Shown: positions 29,424 to 38,564 of the stretch, piece after piece | How positions within the stretch are numbered: position 1 is the stretch's first letter | Layout: the number at the start of each line of letters is the position of its first letter | Source of the DNA: Georgfuchsia toluolica | GTDB lineage: Bacteria; Pseudomonadota; Gammaproteobacteria; Burkholderiales; Rhodocyclaceae | Direction of reading: 5' to 3' | Assembly: GCF_907163265.1 (NCBI RefSeq) | Contig: NZ_CAJQUM010000001.1 | Location: 2,480,001-2,544,000, forward strand | Length of the DNA: 64,000 nucleotides | Notes under the pieces: generated by a model | What the model was told of the DNA's origin: nothing | The model's input: the letters and a program-made list of their open reading frames with translations, nothing else | Database searches by the model: none | Position numbers and translations under genes: made by a program

Positions 29424-30898
29424 CGCTGACGCTGCTCGAAGTCACCCTGCTGGTCCCGCTCCTTGGCGGTCTGCTGCTGGCAATCGTCGGCCACCGTCCG
29501 ATCGCCGGCTGGATCAACGTGGCGGTCGGCGTGGTGACTTTCGGCGCCGCGCTCACCATGGCGCTGGAAGTCTTCGAAAACGGGCCGCAACTGTCCCCCA
29601 GCCGCATGTTTTACGTAGATGCCTTCAATGTTTACCTGGTGGTACTGACCGCATTTGTCGGCCTGACGACATCGATTTTTTCACGCCCCTACATGCGCCA
29701 CGAAGTCGAGCGCGGGCGCGTCACCGACAAGCGCTTGCGTCTGTATCACGCGATGTACCAGTGTTTCCTGTTCTCGATGCTGCTCGCGCTGTCGACCAAC
29801 AATCTCGGCGTGCTGTGGGTGTCCATGGAGTTGGCCACCCTGACCACTGTTCTGCTGGTTTCCCTGTACCGCACGCCGGAGGCGATCGAGGCCGCGTGGA
29901 AGTATTTCATTCTTTGTGGCGTCGGCATCGCCCAGGCCCTGTTCGGAACCGTGCTGATTTATTTCGCCGCCGAAAGCAAACTTGGCGGCGCGCGCGATGA
30001 CACACTGCTATGGACTGTGCTGCATAGCGCGGCAAGCAGCGGCCTGGACCCGGCGGTGATCACGCTGGCCTTCGTCTTCCTGCTGGTCGGCTACGGCACC
30101 AAGGTCGGTCTGGTGCCGCTGCATAACTGGCTGCCGGATGCCCACTCCGAAGGCCCGACGCCGATGTCCGCCGTGCTCTCCGGCCTGCTGCTCAATGTCG
30201 CGCTGTATGCCCTGGTGCGCGTCAAGATGCTGGTGGATGCCTCGCTGCACACTCACCTCGCCGGCCATCTGATGATGGGCTTCGGCCTGCTGTCGTTCAC
30301 CGTCGCCGGCCTGTTCCTGCACCGCCAGCACGATGTCAAGCGCATGTTCAGCTATTCCTCCATCGAGCACATGGGGTTGATCACCTTCGGTTTCGGCATC
30401 GGCGCGCCGCTCGCCACCTTCGGCGCGCTGCTGCACATGACCGTGCACTCGCTCACCAAGTCCGCCATCTTCATCACCGTCGGCCATGCCTGCCAACTGG
30501 CGGGCACGCAGCGTATCGACCAGATCCGCGGCCTGATCCGCACCCAGCCCGCAATCGGCTGGGGGCTGCTGCTCGGCACGGTGGCGATCGCCGGTTTTCC
30601 GCCGTTCGGCGTGTTCATCAGCGAGTTCCTGCTGCTGATGGCTACCATGAAGACCTGGCCGTGGCTGACGATTCCGCTGCTGGTCGGCTTCGGCGTCGCC
30701 TTCGCGGGGCTGTTCCGTCACCTGCAAAGAATGGTCTTCGGCGAGCCGCCACCGGGACAGAAGCCGGTTGAGGCCAACATGCTGCCGGTGGTGGTGCATT
30801 TGTTCTTCGTGCTTTGGCTCGGACTGACGATCCCCGGCTTTCTCTCGCGCTGGTTCGAGCAAGCCACCGTGCTTATCTCCGGGGCTTCGCCTCTATGA
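29420..30898 (+). CDS. hyfF: Ehr cluster 1: HyfF-like antiporter subunit
   Basis: This is the second NuoL/M/N-type antiporter subunit (492 residues, GTG start). Family motifs are WVSMELATLTTVLLVSLYRT with the conserved glutamate, GTKVGLVPLHNWLPDAHSEG with the lysine, HDVKRMFSYSSIEHMGLITF and HMTVHSLTKSAIFITVGHAC. It overlaps both neighbours by four bases. With HyfB it gives the complex two potential ion channels. HyfD, a third such subunit in E. coli Hyf, is absent. Confidence 0.93.
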   Translation: MTLTLLEVTLLVPLLGGLLLAIVGHRPIAGWINVAVGVVTFGAALTMALEVFENGPQLSPSRMFYVDAFNVYLVVLTAFVGLTTSIFSRPYMRHEVERGRVTDKRLRLYHAMYQCFLFSMLLALSTNNLGVLWVSMELATLTTVLLVSLYRTPEAIEAAWKYFILCGVGIAQALFGTVLIYFAAESKLGGARDDTLLWTVLHSAASSGLDPAVITLAFVFLLVGYGTKVGLVPLHNWLPDAHSEGPTPMSAVLSGLLLNVALYALVRVKMLVDASLHTHLAGHLMMGFGLLSFTVAGLFLHRQHDVKRMFSYSSIEHMGLITFGFGIGAPLATFGALLHMTVHSLTKSAIFITVGHACQLAGTQRIDQIRGLIRTQPAIGWGLLLGTVAIAGFPPFGVFISEFLLLMATMKTWPWLTIPLLVGFGVAFAGLFRHLQRMVFGEPPPGQKPVEANMLPVVVHLFFVLWLGLTIPGFLSRWFEQATVLISGASPL

Positions 30899-32481
30899 CA
30901 CCGCAGGATAACCTCGCGTCATTTTTGGACCGCCTCGCGAATGCCGGCTTGCGCATCGAGGCACCAGTGGCGCCGGGACTCGCACCGGCGCAACTCATCC
31001 TGGTTCAGGCCGAGGATTGGGGCCAGCTCGGCAAGGAGGCCAAGGTTTGGGCCTGGCGCTGGGTTGCTGGCTGGGGCGAGGACAGGGGCGAGACGATTCG
31101 CATCAACGCCTGTTTCGAGAACGCCGGCGCCTACCTGCTCGCACGGACGGAGGTACCCCGCGCTGCGCCCGTCCTGTCATCGCACGCGACCTCCCATCCC
31201 GGCGCCGACCGTCCCGAACGCCACATCCGCGACATGCTGGGCGTCGCTTTTCCCGACCACCCGGACGCGCGCCGCTGGACCCGCCATCAGGCGTGGCAGG
31301 ATTTCGAGTTTCCGCTACGCCGGGATTTCCCTGTGGCCGGCCGACCGCCAGCGCAGACTCCGGCCGATCACCAGTACAACTTTCTGCTTGCCCAGGGCAG
31401 TGGCGTCTACGAAATACCGGTCGGGCCGGTACATGCAGGAATCATAGAGCCGGGGCACTTCCGTTTTCAGGCGGTGGGCGAGACCGTGCTCAAGCTCGAA
31501 GAACGCCTCGGCTACACGCACAAGGGCATCGAGAAGATCGCCGAGGGTCGCGATGCCGAGGGTCTGGCACGGCTCGCCGGGCGTGTCTCGGGCGACTCCA
31601 CCGTTGCGCACACCTGGGCGGCGTGCATGGCGATGGAGAAGGCGGTCGGCCTCGATCTGCCGCCGCGCGCTCTCTGGCTGCGCGCCCTGATGTGCGAGCG
31701 CGAGCGCGTCGCCAATCATGTCGGCGACATCGGCGCGATGCTCAACGACATCGCCTTCGCCTTCGGTTTCTACCAGTTCGCACGGCTGCGCGAGGAATGG
31801 CAGCGTGTCTCGCGCGAGGCCTTCGGCCACCGCTTCATGATGGATTGCGTCGTCCCCGGCGGCGTGGCGACGGATCTGGAGCAGCGCTTCATCGCGACCA
31901 TGCGCGATGAAGCCCGCACCCTGCGCAAACAGATCGGCAAGCTGATGGCCATCATCAACGATCTGCCCTCGGTGGCGGACCGGGTGCGCGGCGCCGGTGT
32001 GCTCAAGCCTGAATATGCGAAAGCGCTCGGCTGCGTCGGCTATGTCGGGCGCGCCTCGGGAATGGATTTCGATATTCGCCGCGATGCGCCCTACCCGCCC
32101 TACGATAGCCTGACAGTCAAGGTGCCGCTGCATCATTATGGCGACGTCAATGCGCGTGCGCGCGTGCGTCTTGAAGAAATTACCGCCTCCTTCGAATTGA
32201 TCGAGGCATTGTTGGCCGGACTGCCTGCGGGGCCGATCCGCATCGACTGGAAACCTCCTGCGGCAGGCGCCGAAGGTCTCGCTCTGGTCGAAGGCTGGCG
32301 TGGAGAAATCCTGAGCTTCGTGCGTTTCGGCGCGGACGGCCGGGTTGCGCGCTTCTTCCCGCGTGATCCGTCGTGGACCACCTGGCCAGCGCTCGAACTG
32401 TTGATCCATGACAACATCGTCCCCGACTTCCCCGTCTGCAACAAGTCGGTGAACGGTTCCTATTCAGGGCACGACCTGTAA
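30895..32481 (+). CDS. hyfG: Ehr cluster 1: NuoCD/HyfG-like large subunit without NiFe ligands
   Basis: The 528-residue protein fuses a NuoC-like N-terminus with a NuoD/hydrogenase large-subunit domain (from about residue 175, PVGPVHAGIIEPGHFRFQA). In [NiFe] hydrogenases a CxxC follows at the position that here reads LEERLGYTHKGIEKIA. A second CxxC should stand at the C-terminus, which here reads NKSVNGSYSGHDL. Both pairs are missing, so a NiFe centre cannot be bound. HRFMMDCVVPGGV and RERVANHVGDIGAML are conserved. ATG 30895 overlaps the F stop. Confidence 0.92.
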   Translation: MTPQDNLASFLDRLANAGLRIEAPVAPGLAPAQLILVQAEDWGQLGKEAKVWAWRWVAGWGEDRGETIRINACFENAGAYLLARTEVPRAAPVLSSHATSHPGADRPERHIRDMLGVAFPDHPDARRWTRHQAWQDFEFPLRRDFPVAGRPPAQTPADHQYNFLLAQGSGVYEIPVGPVHAGIIEPGHFRFQAVGETVLKLEERLGYTHKGIEKIAEGRDAEGLARLAGRVSGDSTVAHTWAACMAMEKAVGLDLPPRALWLRALMCERERVANHVGDIGAMLNDIAFAFGFYQFARLREEWQRVSREAFGHRFMMDCVVPGGVATDLEQRFIATMRDEARTLRKQIGKLMAIINDLPSVADRVRGAGVLKPEYAKALGCVGYVGRASGMDFDIRRDAPYPPYDSLTVKVPLHHYGDVNARARVRLEEITASFELIEALLAGLPAGPIRIDWKPPAAGAEGLALVEGWRGEILSFVRFGADGRVARFFPRDPSWTTWPALELLIHDNIVPDFPVCNKSVNGSYSGHDL

Positions 32482-32510
32482 CGCTCATGATCGCTGAAAA
32501 CTACCCTCTG

Positions 32511-32636
32511 ATGATGAAACACGCGAAAGGCAAATTAAAGACCCGCCCCTCCCATCCTCCCCTCGCGGGGAGGCTTCTAGTCAGCTCGCTTCGCTCGACT
32601 ATCACCAGTCGCTCCGAAAGAGTAGTTTCACGTTAA
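32511..32636 (+). repeat. Dispersed mini-ORF repeat, copy C (between G and I, cluster 1)
   Basis: A 41-codon frame runs from ATG 32511 (MMKHAKGKLKTRPSHPPL) to VVSR-stop at 32636. An in-frame ATG at 32487 would make it 49 codons, starting five bases after the hyfG stop. The block AGCTCGCTTCGCTCG and the end TTTCACGTTAA match copies A and B, read on the opposite strand there. The next gene starts three bases later without a clear ribosome site. Confidence 0.65.
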
Positions 32637-32639
32637 GTC

Positions 32640-33164
32640 ATGCTGCGCATTCTCGGAAAAATCCAGCGTCTGGGCATTGTCACCGAGCCGATTTCAAGGG
32701 TCGACGAACCCGCGCTGACCGAAATCGGCGAGCAACTGAAGGCAGGCATCGGCCAACTGTTCGGCGGCAGCCTTGCCATCCGCGAAGTGGATGCGGGTTC
32801 GTGCAACGGTTGCGAACTCGAAATCCACGCGCTCAACAATCCCCTTTACGGTATCGAGCGCTTTGGCGTGCATTTCGTCGCCAGCCCGCGCCACGCCGAC
32901 ATGCTGCTGGTCACCGGCCCCGTTTCGCGCCACATGGAGATGGCATTGCGCCGCACTTACGACGCCATGCCCGAACCGAGGCTCGTCATCGCGGTCGGCG
33001 AGTGCGGCGCCAACGGCGGCGAGTTCGGCACCAGCTACGCTTCGTGCGGCGCCGTAGCGAACGTGATCCCGGTCGATGCCGTCATCCGCGGCTGCCCGCC
33101 GCCGCCGCTCGCCCTGATGCGCGGCATCCTCGAAGCCATTGGCAAGCGTACTTCCGTCTCCTGA
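32640..33164 (+). CDS. hyfI: Ehr cluster 1: NuoB/HyfI-like Fe-S small subunit
   Basis: The 174-residue protein belongs to the NuoB / group 4 hydrogenase small-subunit family and should carry one [4Fe-4S] cluster. The four expected cysteines lie in GSCNGCELEI (two), GECGANGGEF and GCPPPP. It should receive or pass electrons at the junction with HyfG. There is no gene for an 8Fe ferredoxin-like (HyfH) or HyfA subunit, so the electron partner is unknown. Its stop is 82 bp from the stop of the converging cluster. Confidence 0.93.
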   Translation: MLRILGKIQRLGIVTEPISRVDEPALTEIGEQLKAGIGQLFGGSLAIREVDAGSCNGCELEIHALNNPLYGIERFGVHFVASPRHADMLLVTGPVSRHMEMALRRTYDAMPEPRLVIAVGECGANGGEFGTSYASCGAVANVIPVDAVIRGCPPPPLALMRGILEAIGKRTSVS

Positions 33165-33246
33165 GTGTATGGCCCGACCCGGTAGTTCCAAGGCCATGGA
33201 TCGCCGCACGCTTGGTCCTCCCGGAGCGCCGGCATAACAAAACGCC

Positions 33247-33759
33247 CTACTTGGCGGCAGTAACCGCCTGCAGAATGCCGCGCAGAATTTCGATAGGTTC
33301 CGGGGGGCAGCCGGCAACGGTGACGTCAACGGGTATGACATTGGCGACCCGGCCACAGGAAGCATAGTTTTCGCCGAATATCCCCTCGCCGCAGGCACAG
33401 TCGCCGATGGCGATCACCAGCTTAGGATCAGGCGTGGCGTCGTAAGTCAGCTTGAGCGCGGGTGCCATGTTGCGCGACACCGGCCCGGTGACCAGCAGCA
33501 TGTCGGCGTGGCGCGGACTGGCCACGAATTTGATGCCCAGCCCCTCCAGGTTGTAATAGGGATTGCCGAGCGCATTGATTTCCAGTTCACAGCCGTTGCA
33601 CGAACCCGCGTCGACTACGCGGATGGCGAGCGCCTGGCCAAGAATATCCAGAATCTCCCGTTGAATGCGCGACGCTTCCGCGTCTGGCGCATGGCCAACC
33701 ATGGGGGCTGGTTCAGTCCGTATGCCGTTGCGGACGATTTGTTTCAGGATATTCCACAT
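33247..33759 (-). CDS. hyfI: Ehr cluster 2: NuoB/HyfI-like Fe-S small subunit
   Basis: The 170-residue paralogue of the gene at 32640 keeps all four cluster cysteines in GSCNGCELEI, GDCACGEGIF and GCPPEP. From VDAGSCNGC onward the two proteins are roughly two-thirds identical by eye, while their first 50 residues differ. ATG 33759 (MWNILKQIVRNGIRTEP) aligns with the other copy. A GTG four codons upstream is possible. No ribosome site is seen, and copy B of the repeat ends just upstream. Confidence 0.92.
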   Translation of the reverse strand: MWNILKQIVRNGIRTEPAPMVGHAPDAEASRIQREILDILGQALAIRVVDAGSCNGCELEINALGNPYYNLEGLGIKFVASPRHADMLLVTGPVSRNMAPALKLTYDATPDPKLVIAIGDCACGEGIFGENYASCGRVANVIPVDVTVAGCPPEPIEILRGILQAVTAAK

Positions 33760-33774
33760 GTCAAGTTGCACCCA

Positions 33775-33906
33775 TTAACGTGAAAAATAGCAGCAGCGGG
33801 GAACGTCGATCCTCGTACCGATCGAGCGCAGCGAGCTAATGAGTAGCTCCGCCGTGTGGCGGGGACGGGGGCGGGGGGTGTTCAATTTGCCTTTGCGTTT
33901 TTTCAT
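33775..33906 (-). repeat. Dispersed mini-ORF repeat, copy B (between G and I, cluster 2)
   Basis: A 43-codon frame runs from ATG 33906 (MKKRKGKLNTPRPRPRH) through SSLRS to CCYFSR-stop. Its TAA overlaps an ATG (TAATG) that opens a four-codon frame ending one base before the small-subunit ATG. The nucleotide blocks match copies A and C. It occupies the same place between G and I genes as copy C in the opposing cluster. Confidence 0.65.
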
Positions 33907-33937
33907 CTTCAGTGGTGCAACAATCATTGCCTGGGCA

Positions 33938-35479
33938 TTACCGGTCGTGCCCCGCATAACTGAGGTTGAAGGACTTGTTGATGAGCGGAAAGTCGGGAAC
34001 GATGTTGCCAATCACGGCGTGTTCCAGCACCGGCCAGTTGTGCCAGGAAGGGTCATGACAGTGGCAACGCCGGATACGGCCACCGCCGATGTCGAGCGCG
34101 ACCAGTATTTCGCCGCGCCAGCCCTCGATCCAGCCGGCGCCGAAGCCCGTCAGCGAATCGGTATCCGCATCGATCGCCACCGGGCCGTCCGGAAGGTGAT
34201 CGATGAAAAATCGGATCAGACGCAGCGATTCCAGCGTTTCCTCAAAGCGCACCGTCACTCGTGCCGCGACATCGCCATTGCGATGCGTGGCCATGTTGAA
34301 GTCGGCCGCGGCGTAGGGAGCGAGCGGGAAATCGTTGCGCAGATCGCAGGCGATGCCGCTGGCGCGTCCGGCCAGGCCGCACAACCCAAGTTGGGCGGCG
34401 AGCTTCGGATCGACATGCCCTGCACCGATGAAACGATCCTGCAGTCCTGCGTGTTCATCGTAGATGCCGCGCAGAATGCGAACTTCATCCTCGACAGCAG
34501 CGCACTGGGCGCGGATGAGTTGTCCGGCCGCGGCCGTGAGATCGCCGGCAACGCCGCCCGGAACAATGCGATCCATCATGAAGCGATGTCCGAAGATCGT
34601 CTTGTTCAGGCGCAGCCAGTCTTCCTTGAGGCGCATGAACTGGGCGAGGCCGAAGGAAAATGCGGCGTCGTTGCCGAGCGCCCCGAGATCACCCAGATGA
34701 TTGGCCACACGCTCCCGCTCCAGCATCAATGCGCGCAACCATTGGCCCCGCTCTGGCGCTTGCAGCTTCCATGCCGACTCCAGCGCCATGCAGTAGGCCC
34801 AGGCGTAAGCCACCGTGGAATCGCCCGAGACGCGACCCGCCAGGCGATGGCCTTGCAGCGGCGAGAAACTTTCGAAGCGCTGGTCGATACCCTTGTGTTT
34901 GTAACCCAGTCGCTGTTCCAGGCGCAGCACTTTCTCACCGACCACCGAAAAGCGGAAATGCCCCGGCTCGATGATGCCCGCATGGACAGGCCCGACGGCA
35001 ATTTCGTGCACGCCCTCGCCTTCGACGTTGACAAATGGATAGTTGCCCGGCGCGCAATGCGAAAAGCCGGTGTTGCCGGCGGCGGCCTGCCTTAATGGAA
35101 AATAGTCCGCCGGCCAGGCGCCATGATTGAGCCACGGGCGTTGATCTTCCAGGCCGGCGGCAGCGATGCCGAGCAAATCCGCCATAGCCCTTTGCATCCG
35201 GTTTGCAGCGGGAAATATTTGCGACAAGTCCGGATAGGAAACCTCACCCGCCGGCAAGTGCAGGTCGAGCCAGGCCAGGCCGTCCTGTGTTGCGTAGGCG
35301 GCCGAAACGGCAAATCCGGATGCGCTGCTGTGCCGCTCCGTGCCCCACAACGACACCAGTCGGCCGCCGTTGTCAGCCACCGCCTGCGCCGCAGCCAGCC
35401 ACGACCCGGCATCCAGTACGCCGAAACGGACCGGTGACGGCGTGAAGAGACTTTCCAGATTCAAACCGGGAATCGACAT
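33938..35479 (-). CDS. hyfG: Ehr cluster 2: NuoCD/HyfG-like large subunit without NiFe ligands
   Basis: The 513-residue protein has the same NuoC-NuoD fusion layout as its cluster 1 counterpart. The large-subunit domain starts near AVGPVHAGIIEPGHFRFSV. The N-terminal ligand site reads RLEQRLGYKHKGIDQR and the C-terminus reads NKSFNLSYAGHDR, so all four NiFe cysteines are absent. HRFMMDRIVPGGV and ERERVANHLGDLGALG are conserved. The two large subunits thus lost, or never had, the metal site in the same way. Confidence 0.92.
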   Translation of the reverse strand: MSIPGLNLESLFTPSPVRFGVLDAGSWLAAAQAVADNGGRLVSLWGTERHSSASGFAVSAAYATQDGLAWLDLHLPAGEVSYPDLSQIFPAANRMQRAMADLLGIAAAGLEDQRPWLNHGAWPADYFPLRQAAAGNTGFSHCAPGNYPFVNVEGEGVHEIAVGPVHAGIIEPGHFRFSVVGEKVLRLEQRLGYKHKGIDQRFESFSPLQGHRLAGRVSGDSTVAYAWAYCMALESAWKLQAPERGQWLRALMLERERVANHLGDLGALGNDAAFSFGLAQFMRLKEDWLRLNKTIFGHRFMMDRIVPGGVAGDLTAAAGQLIRAQCAAVEDEVRILRGIYDEHAGLQDRFIGAGHVDPKLAAQLGLCGLAGRASGIACDLRNDFPLAPYAAADFNMATHRNGDVAARVTVRFEETLESLRLIRFFIDHLPDGPVAIDADTDSLTGFGAGWIEGWRGEILVALDIGGGRIRRCHCHDPSWHNWPVLEHAVIGNIVPDFPLINKSFNLSYAGHDR

Positions 35480-35483
35480 GGTT

Positions 35484-36950
35484 TCAACCGGTGATCATGC
35501 TGGCCGCCTGGCGATACCAGGTGTCCAGATAGGGGGGAATGTAGAGACCCAGCATCAGCCCCAGTCCGAGGTGGACAAAGACCGGCAGCAAGGCCGGAGA
35601 ATGTGCAAGAGGGCGGGCCGTGGTATCGCCGAAGACCATGGGCTGGACACGTCCGAAAATGGAGGCGAAGGCGACGCCCAGTGCGAGCAGTAGAAATGGC
35701 GTTGCCCAGGGCAGTTCGCGCATGGCGGTGGTGAGAATCAGGAACTCGCTGGCAAAAACGCCGAACGGCGGCATGCCGAGGATGGCAAACGTTCCCAGCA
35801 GCAATCCCCATCCGACCGTGGGGCTGACTTTGATCAAGCCGCGGATCTCGTCCATGATCTGCGTTCCCGCCTTCTGCGTTGCATGGCCCACGGCGAAGAA
35901 GATGGCGGACTTGATCAGCGAGTGCACAGTCATGTGCAGCAACCCGGCAAAGTTGGCGACCGGTCCGCCGAGACCGAAAGCGAAAGTGATGATACCCATA
36001 TGCTCAATGGATGAATAGCCGAACATGCGTTTCACGTCTTTCTGGCGCGAAAGGAGGAATGCTGCCACTACCACCGAGACGAGACCGAAGCCGATCATCA
36101 ACTGGCCCGCGAGCGGTCGGTGCAAGGCCCCGTCGGCCAGCATCTTGCAGCGCAGGACGGCATACAGCGCCACGTTGAGCAGCAGGCCCGAGAGCACGGC
36201 CGAGACCGGCGTAGGTCCTTCGGCGTGTGCATCCGGCAACCAGTTGTGCATGGGGACCAGGCCCACCTTGGTGCCGTAGCCGATGAACAGAAAGGCGAAG
36301 GCGAGCGTGATGATGTTCGGATCCAGCTGTGTCTTGACCGTGTAGAGACTGGTCCACAGCAAAGCTCCGCCCCCTGTGGTAAGCACCTTTGCCGACGCCA
36401 TGTAGAGCAGCACCGTCCCGAACAGCGCCAGGGCGATGCCGACGCCGCAGAGGATAAAGTACTTCCACGCCGCTTCGAGACTGGCGGCAGTCCTGTAGAC
36501 GCTTACCAGCATCACGGTCGTGAGCGTCGCCGCCTCCATCGCCACCCACAGAATGCCCATGTTGTTGGTCATCAGTGCCACCAGCATCGTGAAACTGAAT
36601 AACTGGTACATGCTGTGATAGAGGCGAAGACGGCGCGGTGTCATCCTGCCGTGGTCGCGCTCCACCCGCATATAAGGCCGCGAGAACAGTGAAGTCGTGA
36701 AGCCGACAAACGCGGTCAGCGTGACCAGGAATACATTCAGCGGGTCAATAAAGAATTGCCGGTCCCAGGCGAAGACGGGGCCATAGTTGATGACCTGGGT
36801 CGTCAGTGCGGCAGCGGCGAGCAGGGTGCCGAGACTGAAAATGACATTCAGTTCAGGCGCGTAATTGCGATGCCCGACCAGAGCCAGCACCAGAGCACCG
36901 AAGAGCGGGACACCAAACACGACGGGTATGACGATGGGTATCGTGTTCAT
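35484..36950 (-). CDS. hyfF: Ehr cluster 2: HyfF-like antiporter subunit
   Basis: This 488-residue NuoL/M/N-type subunit shows WVAMEAATLTTVMLVSVYRT, GTKVGLVPMHNWLPDAHAEG, KDVKRMFGYSSIEHMGIITF and HMTVHSLIKSAIFFAVGHAT. These match the cluster 1 copy position by position. The conserved glutamate and lysines of the ion path are present. It is four bases from both neighbouring genes, so the cluster reads as one transcript. Confidence 0.93.
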   Translation of the reverse strand: MNTIPIVIPVVFGVPLFGALVLALVGHRNYAPELNVIFSLGTLLAAAALTTQVINYGPVFAWDRQFFIDPLNVFLVTLTAFVGFTTSLFSRPYMRVERDHGRMTPRRLRLYHSMYQLFSFTMLVALMTNNMGILWVAMEAATLTTVMLVSVYRTAASLEAAWKYFILCGVGIALALFGTVLLYMASAKVLTTGGGALLWTSLYTVKTQLDPNIITLAFAFLFIGYGTKVGLVPMHNWLPDAHAEGPTPVSAVLSGLLLNVALYAVLRCKMLADGALHRPLAGQLMIGFGLVSVVVAAFLLSRQKDVKRMFGYSSIEHMGIITFAFGLGGPVANFAGLLHMTVHSLIKSAIFFAVGHATQKAGTQIMDEIRGLIKVSPTVGWGLLLGTFAILGMPPFGVFASEFLILTTAMRELPWATPFLLLALGVAFASIFGRVQPMVFGDTTARPLAHSPALLPVFVHLGLGLMLGLYIPPYLDTWYRQAASMITG

Positions 36951-36954
36951 CCCT

Positions 36955-37614
36955 CTAGTCTTCCTTCATCTTCTCGAGGTGGCGTATATCCAGACTGTCA
37001 AACTGCTCGCGGATCTGGAACATGAACACGCCGAGAATCAGGGCGCCCACCAGTACGTCCAGCGCGATACCCAGTTCGACGACCATCGGCATGCCGTAGG
37101 TGGCCGATGTGGCGGCGAAGAACAGGCCGTTTTCCATCGCCAGGAAACCGATGACTTGCGGCACCGCCTTGGATCGGGTGATCATCATCAGAAAAGAGAG
37201 CAGCACACAGGCCAGTGCGATCCCCAGCGTGCCGCGGGCGATAGAAGGTGACAACTGGGCGATGGGGGGTGCAATGGCGAAGGCGAAGATAACCATGAAA
37301 ATGCCGATCAGCATCGTGGTCGGAATATTGATCAGCGTCTCCACATCCCACCTGACATTGAGCCGGTCAATCAGGCGATGCAGCAGGAAGGGAATCAGGA
37401 AAACCTTCAGCATCAGCGTCAGTGCCGCGGAGTAATAGAGGTGGTGCTGATGGGTGACATAGGCGACGACGGTCGTGGCGCCGACCACGGTCAGTCCTTG
37501 CAGCGTAAACAGGTGAATGAGACTGAGGATGCGCCGCTGCGAGAGCATGGCGAAGGCCAGGATCAGCATCGCTGAGGCGAACAGATTGATCAATTGTGCG
37601 ATGAGCGTATTCAT
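36955..37614 (-). CDS. hyfE: Ehr cluster 2: HyfE-like membrane subunit
   Basis: The 219-residue hydrophobic protein has the HyfE layout, with SAALTLMLKVFLIPFLLHRL and VIGFLAMENGLFFAATSATY in the NuoK-like half. The ATG at 37614 is two bases after the stop of the C gene, which fixes the start, although the frame remains open further upstream. It ends in a short charged tail (HLEKMKED). Confidence 0.9.
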   Translation of the reverse strand: MNTLIAQLINLFASAMLILAFAMLSQRRILSLIHLFTLQGLTVVGATTVVAYVTHQHHLYYSAALTLMLKVFLIPFLLHRLIDRLNVRWDVETLINIPTTMLIGIFMVIFAFAIAPPIAQLSPSIARGTLGIALACVLLSFLMMITRSKAVPQVIGFLAMENGLFFAATSATYGMPMVVELGIALDVLVGALILGVFMFQIREQFDSLDIRHLEKMKED

Positions 37615-37616
37615 CG

Positions 37617-38564
37617 CTATGCGCCCAGCAGGACATGCACCAGCATCCCGATCACCGCCAGCATAAAGGCCGTGGCAAGGAATTCGGGGACGCGGAAGAT
37701 ACGCATCTTGGCGGAGAGAGTTTCGATCAGGGCCAGCAGGAAACCGCCGATGGCAAGTTTGAACACCAGTACCGGCAGCGCCAGCAAGAGTGCCAATGGC
37801 GCTTTTGCCTCGGCGATTCCCCAGGGGAAAAACAGGGCGAGGCCGATAGAGGAGTAGGCAAAAAGTTTGAGGCTCGCCGCCCACTCAAGCAGGGCCAGGT
37901 GCCGTCCCGAATATTCCAGAATCAGCGCCTCGTGGATCATGGTCAGTTCCAGATGCGTGGCCGGGTTATCCACCGGCACGCGGGCGTTCTCGGCGAACGA
38001 AACGAAGGTAAAGGCGAGGCCGGCAAAGGCCAGACTCGGGTAAATCGCGAATTCACGCCGGGCGATTGTTTCCACGATGTTGGGCAGCGCAGTGGATTGA
38101 CTAATGAGCGAGGCGGAGAACAACACCATCAACAGCGCCGGCTCGGCCAGGAACCCGATCAGCATTTCGCGCCGGGCGCCGAGGCTGCCGAAAGCGGTGC
38201 CGATGTCCATCGCGGCCAGCGAAATAAAAACCCGCGCGACGGCAAACAGACCCACCAGGGCGATGGCATCGGCGGCGGGAGACAGCGGCAGATCGGTGGA
38301 CAGCGTCGGAATGATGGCGCACGCCAGCGTCATGCAGCCGAACACTACATAAGGGGCACCGCGGAACAGCGGCGACGCGTTTTCCGCCACCACCGATTCC
38401 TTGTTGAATAATTTGTGCAGCAGTTGGTAAGGCCGCAACAGGCCAGGCCCCGATTTGTTCTGCAGCCAGGCCCGCCATTGATTGACCCAGCCGGTCAGCA
38501 GCGGTGCCAGGGACAGGGCCGCCAGGATCGCCAACAGTTGGGAGATCACTCCGGAAAGGTTCAT
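37617..38564 (-). CDS. hyfC: Ehr cluster 2: HyfC/NuoH-like membrane subunit
   Basis: The 315-residue membrane protein shows WLQNKSGPGLLRPYQLLHKL near residue 33, then FAENARVPVDNPATHLELTM and HEALILEYSGRHLALLEWAA. These segments line the quinone- or Fe-S-facing side in NuoH relatives. Its ATG overlaps the stop of the B gene by four bases. It is clearly a diverged paralogue of the protein at 27738. Confidence 0.93.
   Translation of the reverse strand: MNLSGVISQLLAILAALSLAPLLTGWVNQWRAWLQNKSGPGLLRPYQLLHKLFNKESVVAENASPLFRGAPYVVFGCMTLACAIIPTLSTDLPLSPAADAIALVGLFAVARVFISLAAMDIGTAFGSLGARREMLIGFLAEPALLMVLFSASLISQSTALPNIVETIARREFAIYPSLAFAGLAFTFVSFAENARVPVDNPATHLELTMIHEALILEYSGRHLALLEWAASLKLFAYSSIGLALFFPWGIAEAKAPLALLLALPVLVFKLAIGGFLLALIETLSAKMRIFRVPEFLATAFMLAVIGMLVHVLLGA

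Noticed and set aside
33165-33246. Terminator between the two converging clusters
   Set aside because: The 82-bp gap has no strong stem followed by a U-run on either strand, so no terminator is claimed. Transcripts may overlap.
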